A DNA stretch of 64,000 nt from Perilla frutescens (Eukaryota; Streptophyta; Magnoliopsida; Lamiales; Lamiaceae): the NCBI GenBank assembly GCA_026008535.1, contig BRKX01000004.1, forward strand, positions 55,498,501 to 55,562,500. Direction: 5' to 3'. Made by a program: the position numbers and the translations under genes. Positions 25,287 to 36,867 of the stretch are shown here, piece after piece. Each line of letters begins with the position of its first letter. Position 1 is the stretch's first letter. The notes beneath the pieces are model-generated. The model was not told where the DNA came from. It saw nothing but the letters and a program-made list of their open reading frames with translations, and searched no databases.

Positions 25287-25534
25287 ATGTCATCATCCAA
25301 GTATTTCTTTTTCCTTGTTATATATATTGCGGTAGTGGTAGCTAGCCTTATTTCCTTGGGTGCTTCAAAATGTAGTAAAGCTCCCGTTCTTTTTAACTTT
25401 GGCGATTCCAATTCAGACACCGGTGGAGTGGGTGCTCTAATGGTGGAGAACGTGCTCATGTATCCTAATGGTCGCATTTTCTTCCAATATCCAACCGGCC
25501 GACTCTGCGATGGTCGTCTAATTCTAGACTTCCT

Positions 25535-25568
<34 letters not shown>

Positions 25569-26725
25569 TCTGTTTCTCTCATTTATGTGTACACAATTTT
25601 TTGTATAATAATTGTCTAGCTATTTTAACTTGGCATGCAGCTGAAGATTTGAAGATCGGTTATGTGACTCCATACCTAGAGTCGCTAAATCCCAACTTCA
25701 AAAATGGAGCGAATTTTGCCCTAGCCGGCTCAAGTGCTATGCCCGGAGAAATCTGCCCTTACTCTCTCAAAACTCAAGTTTTTGAGTTTGTTCGGTTTTA
25801 CAATCGTTCACTACAGCTCCGGTTGGAAGGTTCAGGATTTGGGATTTTTCAATTTAATTTAATTAATTACTTTTAACTATGACTCTTAAGTAATTAATAT
25901 TACTTGATCAGGTCATGAAAATCTTCTGAAAGAAGACGATTTTAGAAATGGGCTGTACATGATTGACATAGGCCAAAATGACTTGAAGAATGCATTCGAC
26001 ACCATCCCTGCGTACGATCAAATAATCCAACAAAGAATCCCAAAATTCATCAGCAAAATAGGAGAAGCCATGCAGGTATAGTACCTTCTATATATCATTA
26101 TAATTATTTCTGTTAATTAAAGCTATATATATTTCTGTTATTTGATTAGGCCATATACGCGAATGGCGGTAGAAAGTTTTGGATCCATAACACCGGTCCG
26201 CTCGGATGCTTGCCGGGGACTCTAAGCATAAAAAAACCGAATGCGAGTGAAGTCGATGACTATGGTTGTGTGGCATCCATCAACCGAGCTGCGCAGGAGT
26301 TCAACTCGAAGCTCAATGCACTGTGTGAAGGCCTCCGTTTCGAGCTGCAGAATTCCACTATCGTCTATGTTGACGTATACGCCATCAAATATAAGATCAT
26401 AGCGAGTGCCTCGTCGTACGGTGAGTCGTCCAACAATAAATATACATATATCTCGAAATTAATTAATCTGAAAATTAATTTAAAGAAAATGGTTGCAGGG
26501 TTTGAGCAGCCGTTGATGGCATGTTGTGGTTACGGCGGTCCACCCTATAATATTGATCCCAAAATTGGGTGTGGCAAGGCAGGGCACAACCTGTGTGCGG
26601 CGTCGTCACCACATATCAGCTGGGATGGTTTCCACTACTCAGAGGCTGCCAATTCCATTGTGGCGTCGATGATTCTCTCCGGAAACTATTCTTCACCGCC
26701 TCTGCCCTTCGATTTCTTTTGCTAA
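25287..26725 (+). CDS. GDSL esterase/lipase, five exons
   Basis: The exons are 25287-25536, 25641-25829, 25912-26075, 26150-26420 and 26499-26725, all with GT-AG introns in register, giving 366 residues, the usual length for the plant GDSL (SGNH) hydrolase family. A hydrophobic signal peptide covers residues 1 to about 28, so the enzyme should enter the secretory path. Block I is GDSNSDTGG with the nucleophile Ser41, block II has Gly113 (ANFALAGSS), block III is GQND (Asn169), and block V is WDGFHYSEAAN with Asp334 and His337. All catalytic residues are present. Exon placement follows the ENOD8/FXG1-like subgroup; the substrate (acyl ester or acetylated sugar) cannot be told. Intron 1 starts directly with a (TA)n run. 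This is the only gene in the window that looks intact. Confidence 0.93.
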
Positions 26726-27334
26726 TTATATTAATGGGATGGATTTCACCCTTATAAATTAAAGTTAGCTACATTCCCTTTATGGCCATCCTTAGTATTT
26801 ATATTAATTATCAACTCTAGCTATATATCTCCATGATTTGAAAATTATGTATAATAATTTCTGTTTTCGGATGCTCTTTCTTCTTATTGACGAAGTACTT
26901 TTAGATAAAAATATAGTTATAATTTAACTAAAATATAAAACTCCTTATATATATATAGATATATAATTACAAGAAAAACATTTAAATATCATCAAATTAA
27001 ATAAAATCCAAATATTGAACCACATTAAACATCATAATAACATCCATACAATATTTGTGCAAAACATCACAAAAGGTGAAATGTATGAACCAAACACTCC
27101 AATATTCATAACAGAGCATCATAAAAGTCTACAATAAAAGTACCAAATGTCTTAAACATAAATAACTGTTTGGTGGAGGCTGTTGCGGATGTGAACCGAA
27201 GGACTGGTCTGCAAACCTCTTGGCTCTCTCATAGTTGGCTCTCTGGGGTCTGTAGACGGTGTGATGAACAGTATGGTTTCATATTTGTTGCTCAGATTTA
27301 GGGTAAAAATAAAGATCATGGACATGTCACTTAC
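26726..27334. other. 3' flank of the lipase gene, possible CACTA left end
   Basis: No strong polyadenylation signal was picked out. ATTACAAGAAAAACA at 26966-26980 resembles a mutated CACTA terminus (CACTACAAGAAAA), which could pair with the end at 31111. This is weak. There is nothing else recognisable. Confidence 0.3.
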
Positions 27335-27998
27335 CACAAGAATTTGAGGCTTCACATTGAGACCTTGCTGCTTAATTCTTTGAAGCATTTCTTCTTCCAT
27401 TGCAACTACTTGATCTAAGACATAAACCACCTATCCAAAAGAGAAAAATTAGCTTTTCCTGTTGAGATCCTTCCTAATTCCTGTGCACCAACTTTTACAT
27501 CATTAGGCCATGAAGTTCACACCTGTCCACTAGTGTCGGGCAAGCCAAGAACGTCGGCCTGCCCAAAGTAGAAGATTATAGGAAGCCATCCAAAAAATTT
27601 AGCCATGTGAACTGGATCAGGAGCTGACTCCATTACCAACAGAAGAAGATAGAGTCAGGTGAGGCAGAGAGAAGTCCATTGCTCCAGAATCTATCTCCAA
27701 AGCATTTTCATCATTCACCCTGCAATTTAAGCTAAATGTTGCCTTTTCAAGTTTCAACACCCTCCCTCCATGGCATATATGTATTTTTAGCCAAAAAAAT
27801 ATAACAAGTAGTTGGTTTCAATTATTTGAATATAAATTAATACCATGTCTCATCAGCAGTCATCTCTTTTTATTTCAAGTAGACAGTTGCTGTGATTCCC
27901 TCTACAGATAGATCATTTGCACTCACTTCAACATACTCCCAGAATTCTTCAGAAGGCCTAATTGCAAAGGCAACATGTGGAGGAATTACTGCTGCTTC
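27335..27998 (-). pseudogene. Sucrose synthase fragment (SUS5/6/7-like), degenerate
   Basis: Three exon pieces lie on the minus strand with splice sites kept. 27998-27844 is EAAVIPPHVAFAIRP through VEGITATVYLK, then an in-frame TAA. 27719-27533 is DENALEIDSGAMDFS and LTLSSSVGNG, joined after a deletion to APDP-like and FGQADVLGLPDTSGQ sequence. 27430-27335 is VVYVLDQVVAMEEEMLQRIK through LNVKPQILV. Exon ends fall exactly where plant sucrose synthase introns lie, so this is a DNA-level copy, not a retrocopy. Roughly 100 residues are missing between GNG and the APDP part, and the frames differ across that join. The glycosyltransferase domain is absent. It cannot encode the enzyme that splits sucrose into UDP-glucose and fructose. 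Confidence 0.88.
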
Positions 27999-29196
27999 CT
28001 GCAAATTCAAACGCGAAAAAAAAAATGAAAAAAAAATATATATGTAAGAAACAAAGCAAACTAGAAATGAAGAAGTAGATAGGCAGAGAAAGAAGAGATG
28101 AATGAATCCTACTTGGGAGTGCACAAGATGAAGAAGTAGATAGGCAGATTCATAACTTGCCTCACATTTGACCCCTGTTATAAACCTAAATCTTATTCAT
28201 AAATCTTGTTTCTGGACCATATAATCTCTTGCAGATAGATGGTGAATTATTCACATTTTCTGTTTTTTTCTAATATAAGTTATGTATTCCCAATTTCCAC
28301 CAAAGGCGTTAAGTAAAGCACAATATATTCAATCAGATTCATTGTGCACTTAAATAACAGAAGTAGCTTAAAAAGAACACAAGGCCAATATCAGAATGAA
28401 TAAGCAAGTAAGAAACATATATAGTACAACTGAATGTGATGTTGCTCATCCCCATCATATACATAATCATTCTGAAATGATGTAGCATAACTCTTAGGAA
28501 GGTGCTCAGAATGTACTAATGAAAGGATAAACACAGATATATTCTGAATAGGTCTCTTCAAAAGTAACTTACTAGCCGATTCTTTTTTTGGTTCAAACTC
28601 TAACCTGCTAGCTATAATTTCATTCCAAACAAGTGGCACGAACTTAACTTTTTTACACATAGATATCAGTGAGCTACCTCAGATATTTCCTTTGACTTCA
28701 TTTCCATACGCAAAACATTCAAACAAACGGCGTATTGCTGAAAGGAAAAAAATAAAAATAAAAATTCATTTACCACATCAATGTGCTCTATACTTGTAAA
28801 CTCACTTATTCTATAAAGCTGTTTCAATTTATTTATAAATTGTTAGAGATTTTAATCTTGTTACAATAGTAGAAGTATAATTAACTCCTTTTTTGTTACT
28901 AACTATTAAAAAAAAATCGAATCAACTCCCTTAATAAGGAAAGTGTTGAGATGTGTTGTGAAATAATGATGGGTGAGTTGACTTAGGAACAACTTCTATT
29001 AGCAGAAATCCAACTAAATAGATTAGTTTTGTGATCGCCTGAAAAGGGGGGAAATTAAGCATAAACATTCAAAACCGTAATCCCAAAAATTGTGGCACAT
29101 GATCAGTGCTGCAACATTCCCCTTAATCAATATTTAACTAGGCTGCCACTACTACATCAATTACCTAACTTTCCCATCATCCCAAGAATAATATAA
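27999..29196. other. Intergenic with an exon-like piece
   Basis: Sequence between the sucrose synthase exons and the GAA arrays. A 21-bp phrase (ATGAAGAAGTAGATAGGCAG) occurs twice, near 28070 and 28128. Apart from the exon-like piece at 28678-28737, no gene or transposon end was found. Confidence 0.4.
28678..28737 (-). pseudogene. Exon-like piece, unknown gene
   Basis: Twenty open codons (QYAVCLNVLRMEMKSKEISE) sit between a good acceptor (TTTCCTTTCAG) and a donor (GTAGCT). The codons read like protein but I do not recognise the family. It may be another captured exon in the same region as the sucrose synthase pieces. Confidence 0.3.
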
Positions 29197-29930
29197 GTGA
29201 AGAAGAGAAAGAGAAGTAAATGGAAGAAAATCGAACCTTTTTCAATTGTAAAGAGAAAGACAATAGCTTTCGAAACAAAGCGAGCCTCCGTACAGGGATG
29301 CCGGAGAGCAGCGCCGGATGATGTCGGAGACGCCGGAGCACAGCAGTCAGCGGGGGCAGAGGAGCATATTTTAAATTAAATGCAACTCTGTCTCTCTTTC
29401 TCTAGGCTCAACATCAACAAAACCCGATTAAAGATGAGAAGAAGAAGAAGAAGAAGAAGAAGAAGAAGAAGAAGAAGAAGAAGAAGAAGAAGAAGAAGAA
29501 GAAGAAGACAAGTGAAGAAGAAGAAGAAGAAGAAGAAGAAGAAGAAGAAGAAGAAGAAGAAGACAAGTGAAGAAGAAGAAGAAGAAGAAGAAGAAGAAGA
29601 AGAAGAAGAAGAAGAAGAAGAAGAAGAAGAAGAAGAAGACAAGTGAAGAAGAAGAAGAAGAAGAATACAAGTGAAGAAGAGAAAGAGAAGAAAATGAAGG
29701 AAAATCAAACCTTTTATGATTGGAAAGAGGAACGACATCAGCTTTCGAACAGAACGATCTCCGTACAGGGATGCCGGACAACAGCGCCGGAGGACGCCGG
29801 AGCAGAGGGCGGGCGGAAGACTGGAGCTGTGAGTAATCGCCGGCGAAGTGACAATACAACCTAGGGCTTTTTCAAATTGGGGGAGAAATGATAAAGGAGG
29901 AATTTCAGTGGAGACCGGCGGAGTCACTTC
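29197..29930. repeat. Tandem duplication around (GAA)n microsatellites
   Basis: Positions 29205-29335 and 29675-29810 are diverged copies of one unit. Each holds a purine-rich start, an AACCTTTT block and then TCCGTACAGGGATGCCGGA. Between them are four GAA/GAAGAA tracts (about 29436-29507, 29514-29561, 29569-29638, 29646-29664) separated by ACAAGTGAAG. The open frames here are only repeat translation. The CCGG-rich part reads on the minus strand like the 5' leader of a gene. Confidence 0.8.
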
Positions 29931-30135
29931 GGTGATGAAATTTCAAAACGGGGGAAGAGATGAAAATTGAGCGGGCAGTGAAATTTAAAATACAAATAAA
30001 TAATTAAAAGCAATCAACGACCGAAATAATTTGGTCTCTATCCAAAAAAATCATTAAAAAATTTAATGACAAAAATAATTCCATCTCTATCTTATAAATA
30101 ATTAAAAATTATTATGTCTCTAGTTCTGTCTCTAA

Positions 30136-30902
30136 GGGCAACTCCCGGATGAAATCCTCTGCAATACTTGGTGCAACACTTGGTGCTACACAATTAGGAA
30201 TGTAGGATGAACCCTAAATAATAAGTGTAAAATTAAAATAAAGCATAACAAATTGAAATTAAATTAAAAAATTGAATAAAAATCAATAAATCTAATTGTG
30301 TAGCACCAAGTGTTGCAGAGGATTTCATCCGGGGCAACTCCAATGCTGAGCAACTATTTGGTGCAGATTTTGCACCAAATAAGTGTAATTTCAACGCCAA
30401 ATTTTTTTGCAGCTCCAATGCTCAACACCAAATTTTACACCAAATAAGAATATTCTCTTAAAGATTTCATTTTATGTTATAATTGAAATATGAATATGCT
30501 TAATGATTTATTATTATTTTTTTAAATGATAATTATCCAAAACTAATACTTTTAATTAATTGTGCTTTTATTGAAATTATTTATTTATTTAGATGATTTA
30601 TAATTTAAATTAAATGAATATATAATTTATAAATTAAATTTATCAAATCATCTATTTAATAATGAATATTAAATCATCTATTTAAGTGAATATATAATTT
30701 ATAAATTAAATTAAATTTATTAAATAATCTATTTTATATTTATTTTAAATAATAAAATAATGTATTAAATGTTGTGGGACCCATCAGCACCAATTTGGTA
30801 CAACACCAAAATTTTGCCTCAAATTTGGGGCAAGATTTGGTGTAGCATTGGAGTGAATTTATGCACCAAATTGGTGATTTGGTGTTAGCATTGGAGATGC
30901 CC
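30136..30902. mobile_element. Tourist/PIF-Harbinger-type MITE
   Basis: The ends are GGGCAACTCCAATGCT (restored order across the nested insertion) and AGCATTGGAGATGCCC. They are flanked by the 3-bp duplication TAA (30133-30135 and 30903-30905), as expected for PIF/Harbinger. It is rich in GGTGCAAATTTGGTG-like words near both ends. It interrupts the CACTA sequence and is itself interrupted by the 186-bp element at 30146-30331. Confidence 0.85.
30146..30331. mobile_element. MULE-type MITE inside the Tourist element
   Basis: The tips are CGGATGAAATCCTCTGCAA and TTGCAGAGGATTTCATCCG. GGGCAACTCC stands on both sides (30136-30145 and 30332-30341), a 9-10 bp target duplication that fits the Mutator superfamily. 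The interior (TGAACCCTAAATAATAA, GCATAACAAATTGAAATT) is shared with the element at 45488-45883. Confidence 0.85.
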
Positions 30903-31205
30903 TAATGTGCTCCAACATGTTCAGTCTTTAATTCCATCTCTAACTAGAAACAGATAATATTCCGTCTCTAAATAGAGACGGATAGCATTCGCTCTTCAAT
31001 ACCATCTCTAACTAGAGACTGATAGTATTCCATCTCAGATTCTGTATCTATTTAGAGACGGATAGAATTTCATGTCCGATTCCGTCGCTATTTCTATATT
31101 TTCTTGTAGTGAAAGGTATATAAATTTCATCCCCTAAAAAGTACATGGATTACATAATAGAAATATATAATAGTACTGCACCATTGTGTTCAAATACCCG
31201 CAAAA

Positions 31206-33192
31206 CGTTGACTTGAGAATATTTGGAACAAGCAAGGTGATGTGTAAAATCCAACACATTTGACCAAAGACTCAAAGGTTGACATGTTCCTTACCGAATA
31301 ATTATTTTCATTATATCTGCCAAAAATATTCATTTAAACTTTTCTGTTGATTTGGCAAGTCAAGTCAGTTCATCCTTAAAACAAAAAGTTAAGTCAGATG
31401 TCAACCATCAATCATTTAAACATAATATTAAGACCACATGAGTTCATAACTTTTAAAAAATATAGCGGATCGAAAGAAAAACACATCAATAACGTACATC
31501 TATATATATATTATAACACACTTTTACAACTTCTATTTTTCCGCCCATTTGCGAAAGGGCATAATAGACATTTACGTTAACAATGTATGACCATTTTAGT
31601 AATTTATACATATGTACATATATTTCAATTGTAAATAAGGTAATACATTCCATCTACACATGAAATATACATACATAAATATGATTGTACAAATTTAATA
31701 ATTGTAGTAATACATATATAAAAATAAATAATAATATATGGTTATCTATTTAAATAAAAGTATATAAATAATGATCTACGATGGATTACACATAATAAGT
31801 ATTCCAAATCATTGTTTTTTTAATTTAATTACAAAATGAATTACATAATATATATATATATATAATAGAGTTTTTCATTAAAAAATTTCCCGACTATTAG
31901 AAAGGTCAATTTTTGTTATTATATTAGTAATATATATTTGATTTTTTTTTTTTTTTAATTCAAGTAGTCTATGCATAATATGTATATTGATTGTAGCAAG
32001 CAATATAATTATTAACGTAAATCAAGTAAAGCATTATCAATCATTATTATTGTGAATTAAGAACACATGTATCTTTATATAAAAGAGAATAGTATGCAAC
32101 ATTTTTTATTATTTGAATTGTGGCTGAAAAAGAGTCACAAAAACTCACATTTACTCATCTGATCCTAATTGAGGCTTGACTCGTGGAAGGTGAAATATTA
32201 AGAGATTATCTCTCGGTGGCGGTCGTCGAGTTCTTTTCTTACGGTTTGCCCAATTATTTAAATACTTAATTGAATCAATTATTTTTCTTTTTAGAATGTT
32301 ATACTTCTGCACTATTGTAAAATAAAATAAAATAAAAAATCTCCAAATCTAACTATTATAAATTTTTTGATAACAATAATGGCTTCACTTATTGTTCGTT
32401 AATCAAACAATAGACAGTTCGTATATCTGTAATATTACTCTCTTTTTTTGCCAATACATTTAAAAAATAATTAAAAAAAATATATCTCAATATCTGACTA
32501 TTAATTACATTTTATTTGTTTACATTTAATTATTATTTGGGGAAAATTAGGAGAAATCCTTTTGGATCTTTTTCTTCCTATTATTAATTATAAATGTTAT
32601 TATTTTTTTTTATGTTGCCGTGTTGATAGAGAAAATGTTATGAACTTTTTTTTATTCATTTATTTGATCTACTACATTTTCTTGATTTTCATGGGTTGGA
32701 TGACTAAATTTTATGCATTTTCAATCATAAGTGTAGAGCAAATAGTCATCAATGAGCATAATAATATATTTTTTTTGCTCATTGAGTTTCATTGTTTTGG
32801 ATAGTATAATGCATCTAAATCCTAATATGCTCAATTAATCTACAGGTATTTTGGCCAAACCTTTTTAATCTCTTAAATCATTATTTTATTTCAAAATTAT
32901 ATTAAGTTATTAGTTGGATATAAGAATATATATGCTAATTATTTTTTATATTTTTGGTCTATATAAATACTTTTTAAATGCTAAACATATATGAATACAT
33001 ACATTTAATCTTATTAACAATTAGTACAAAGATAATGTATGTATATTAACATTGTCCATATTGTTCTCTCGGAGACATTAAAAAAGTGGTAGACACATAT
33101 TAAAAGGGATACGTCTCGAATTCTCATAGCACCACTTCTTTTTCTCCAACTAGAAAACACATCGGTCATATATTAATTAATAATTAAATACA

Positions 33193-33228
<36 letters not shown>

Positions 33229-34616
33229 TATTATTTATATCTAATGTATCTTCATTTCTTCATCACAATGAATGCACTGATGACTTTAATTATTTCTTCA
33301 CAATTCATCACAAAATAATAAAATTAATATATTTATATTCTCCAATATGCATATATATGTATATATTATATTATTTTATGTTTATAGATTTGACAAATTT
33401 TGATTAAAATATAAAAAATTAATTTTATAATAAAAATTTTATGTTTTACATAATTTTACTAATGCATATATATTTTTGACGTTATCGTATTTATTATTTG
33501 TTATTATATAAACAAACTCATTTTTTTTTAATTCATCAATACTTATATATGAATTTTATTATTTAAACTAAAAATACATAAAATGACTTCGTGCATCGCA
33601 CGGGAGAAATACTAGTTTAAATATAAACATCAAGAGTAAGTGGAAAAAAATGGCACTAAACATGTATATACCATATTATCTAAAGAGTTTGCCTTAAATA
33701 TTAATTCAGTCAAAATAGCCAACTCTAGCTCACCACATCAATAATTTTCGATCACATCACCAATCTGCTAACGCCTGCACCTGAAAAACATTTTAGAAAA
33801 TGGGATTGAGTGCCCAGGAACACTCAATGAGAAGTATCATCCAAGTTTTAAATATTTATATATCATATACATCATTTTTTGAGCTTTGAAGCTCTCTCTT
33901 GACTAGTCAAATGTCTCATTTGTAACCCCACACATTTTAGGGATGATGACTTATGTGGGTCACACATTTAATTATATGTACTTCCGAGAATTGTACTTTC
34001 GGGTTATTTTACATGAATTGGAATTCCTTACGTCATATACATCCACGTGTCAAAATATTTGAATAAAGCATAAAAATCATGCTTAAACATTTATATATAG
34101 AATCTAAATCATGTTTTACATGAATGAATACTGTAAATAATTTAGAGTTTAGTAAAGTAAATTCATATTATAGATCTCTGAGATTGCTGAACCTTGGATA
34201 GTGCTGAATAATCTCTTAAGTGCGCCTTGTTGCACCTTGACTTGCAATCTAATGAGAGAAAACTATTTTAGACTTCAACAAATACCATATCTATAGTTAG
34301 GACTAGGAGTACAATTTTTGCAGAAGTGGTGTGTAAAGTACCAAATAAAAAATGTCAAGTATAGAATACTAAGGGTTATTTCCCCTCTTTGATTAGTCTA
34401 TTATATATCTAACAAATATACTAGCTACCTAGTAACAAAAATGAATAAATTATAATTTAATCAACTAAAATAATTATAATAAAAACACTTCTTTAATAAG
34501 AAAGCACTACAATTTTCTCTAATGTATATAGTAACATATTTTTTAAAAGCTTGACTATTTTTCGAAATTTCGTTATTTTTTTTTTAAGAAAGAGTCACAA
34601 AGTTTGAAATACCATA
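31206..34616. repeat. Dispersed repeat, copy B
   Basis: Homologous to 1-3187. Positions 31206-31498 match 1-299, 33616-34215 match 300-896 and 34303-34616 match 2456-3187. It lacks the 897-2455 segment and the foldback MITE of copy A, and carries the Helitron that copy A lacks. Confidence 0.8.
31499..33615. mobile_element. Helitron, non-autonomous
   Basis: A 2117-bp insertion begins TC (31499) and ends CTAG (33612-33615). A 5-bp-stem hairpin CGTGC-ATC-GCACG (33590-33602) lies 13 nt from the end, and the insertion is exactly between A (31498) and T (33616), without target duplication. All are Helitron rules. Copy A of the host repeat has the uninterrupted AT (299-300). The interior is AT-rich with no Rep/helicase and no recognisable captured exon. 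Confidence 0.93.
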
Positions 34617-35573
34617 TAGCATAAAATTCAAGTATTCATATCTTTTGTAAGGGTGCAAATGTCAATCATTCAACTCAAAAAACTAAGAGAATTAACGTTA
34701 ACTTTGACCGATTTGAGATTAAAAGTCAAAATGAAAAAAGTCATTTTATTTTCATAGAAAATGCACCACCATGTCAAGATGGTGGTAATAAAAATCAGCA
34801 GCAGAAGTGTTCATAAAAATCGAATTAATTATTTCATTATAGGAGAGGTGAATATATCATGAATTAAAATTCCATGTAGCTCTATTGGCCATTAAGCCAG
34901 GCTACATCGACTCTCGAATTTTTTTATCCTAACTTTATTTTCAACTTCCAAAATCATGCATTTATGGACAAAGTTGAAAAAAAATAGCATTTCGTATTTT
35001 ATAAAAGTAATGTGCATTTATGATGAGAACTTTAAAAGATGTGGAAAAAGGAAAACCTATAATTTTCACATAAAATTTTAGGAATGTTGCAACAAACTTT
35101 AATCTATAAAATGAAATTAAAAAAAAATTATATGCCTAGCTAGGACAAATATATGGATGATAAACTCTACATAAACATTAGTGTCAATTAAAAAAAAGAA
35201 ATATGCTTTCAAATTTTAAAAATATTTTTTTACCCACAAAATTTTAAATATTTTACCACTATTACTAAAATATCATTCAGTTAATTTTTTTTTTCAATTT
35301 TTATTAATATGAAATACAACATCTCCCCTTCTCTTTCTACGTGCCCATGAAGAACAAATTTGCAAATCTTCTGCCAAAAAAAAAAAAAAAATCTCCCAAA
35401 GATGACAACTGGATATCTAGAGAAGATGATATATTGACGTCGTCGTCTGAAATGGCCATCCATAACTCTCTTCTTTCATGCCAAAAAAAAGAGAACAGAT
35501 CTACCGCCATCCTTAACCACCGCCACCTTCAGTCGGACATATCTACAGTGTTGCGTCGAGACCCGTCTGTCGT
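34617..35573. other. Intergenic, nothing recognised
   Basis: AT-rich sequence, with a slightly GC-richer block at 35395-35573 that forms the left flank of the Mutator-like element. No supported gene. Confidence 0.45.
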
Positions 35574-35999
35574 CCCCATTTCCGAGATAATTTCAATTTT
35601 GGTCCCATAGGACATCAGGTATGCCGATTTTGGTCCCGACACTATCACTTTTGGTCCCAGAGGAAGTGAAGTATCATTTTTAGTCATGCCGTGATGGTTT
35701 CCGTTAAAATTGATATCGATTTTGGTCCCAAAACAAAAAAATTCCAGAACTTCATCCAGGATTTTGGAGGTAAATTTCACCTGATTTTGCTATTATTTTG
35801 GAGGGAAGTTTGACATCTTTTAAAAGGAAAATTCCCACCAACACACACTCTCTTTCAATGAACCTGCTACGACGTGTGACAAAATGCACTCAACAGAAAC
35901 TCTATAAATTCAACAACCACGTTTCCTCTTTTTTGGATCACCGCCTTTTCTATTATTGTACCATGATTCAACAGAAACTCTATAAATTCAAATATTGAG

Positions 36000-36230
36000 G
36001 CCTCGTACAAGTACCAAGTGATTTCACTGTTCTCAGCTGCAACAGAAAGGACTTAAGGATATTTGCTTCAGGCTCTGTGTAGTTCTCTGCATCAAACTTA
36101 AATGGTTCTCCATCATCTTGCTTCTTGGCATCAACAAGTGTCCATTGGGTTCAATAAGACCACTACTAATCTTCAACAACCTGACTTTCAACAATGGTGG
36201 AAAGGAATATTTGCTTTTCATGACTACGAG
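36000..36230 (-). pseudogene. Captured coding-like pieces, unknown gene
   Basis: On the minus strand one frame reads VDAKKQDDGEPFKFDAENYT and continues open to about 36000. A second piece upstream reads HEKQIFLSTIVESQVVED and ends in a stop near 36170. The wording is protein-like, unlike the surrounding AT-rich DNA, but I do not recognise the family. Stops and frame changes rule out a working gene. Confidence 0.4.
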
Positions 36231-36746
36231 CATTTGTTATAACAATTAAGTTAGATTGCATTCATAAAAAGAATAGGGGTTGGTAAGCGTAGTTACGTAC
36301 TAACAACAACCAATGCAATTTTACAAAACTAAGGGCAAAGTACACGGTATCTACTAGCTAATGCATTAAAACAAGAATTCCAAGAGAAGACAAGATTAAG
36401 TTATGAATTCATTGCCTATACAACATGATGCATTTATCAATCATTACACGAGTACCCTGTCTCCTCCATCCTCACACCCATCAAGCTCACACACGCAGAA
36501 ATGGACCAGAAGCTTGAGCCGTTGTGAGGTTGTGTGTGGTCTGTCTTCTCGCCTTTCCGGTCTCGGTGTGCATTGGTCACTATTTGGAGGAGTCTTTGGT
36601 CTCAGATAACCCTGAGCCTTGCTGAGACCTTCCTTGCTCGATTCTTTATCCCTTGAGGGACGAACGAACCGATCTGAGGTGGCAGAAAGCAAGAGGTGTA
36701 ATTTTCGGGAGACGATGCACATATATATATGGGTGGTTATAATTAC

Positions 36747-36867
36747 CGGCTTCTTCCGCCTTGCGAGCATCGAAATCAAGATCACGAGATCGATTCTCGT
36801 GCTATTGTAGAACATCCTCCACAACTGATGCCACCGAGAATGACAATGCACCTTCAACCGCCGCCAT
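36747..36867 (-). pseudogene. Kinesin-14 (CH-domain type) first-exon fragment
   Basis: An ATG at 36867 opens a frame reading FSVASVVEDVLQ, then a TAG, then HENRSRDLDFDARKAEEA, and ends at 36747 in front of a GTAATT donor. This matches the start of plant KIN-14 kinesins with a calponin-homology domain, which move along microtubules, and includes the usual exon 1 end. The TAG stands where the family has glutamine (CAG to TAG). No CH domain or motor follows. It is carried inside the Pack-MULE. Confidence 0.78.

Larger units (their letters stand above)
29985..31111. mobile_element. CACTA (EnSpm) terminal region
   Basis: The right end TTTTCTTGTAGTG (31099-31111) is the reverse complement of CACTACAAGAAAA, the plant CACTA terminus. 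Inside it are subterminal repeats of the type AGAGACGGATAG and CCATCTCTAACTAGAGAC at 30920-31090, with a further set at 30030-30135. No transposase is seen. The left end is not secure; a weak candidate is at 26966. If that is right, the element carries the sucrose synthase pieces. Confidence 0.65.

Noticed and set aside
29376..29927. Long open frames with poly-Ser/Leu/Phe or poly-Glu/Lys/Arg
   Set aside because: They are translations of GAA/TTC microsatellites in all frames; no start context or conserved domain.
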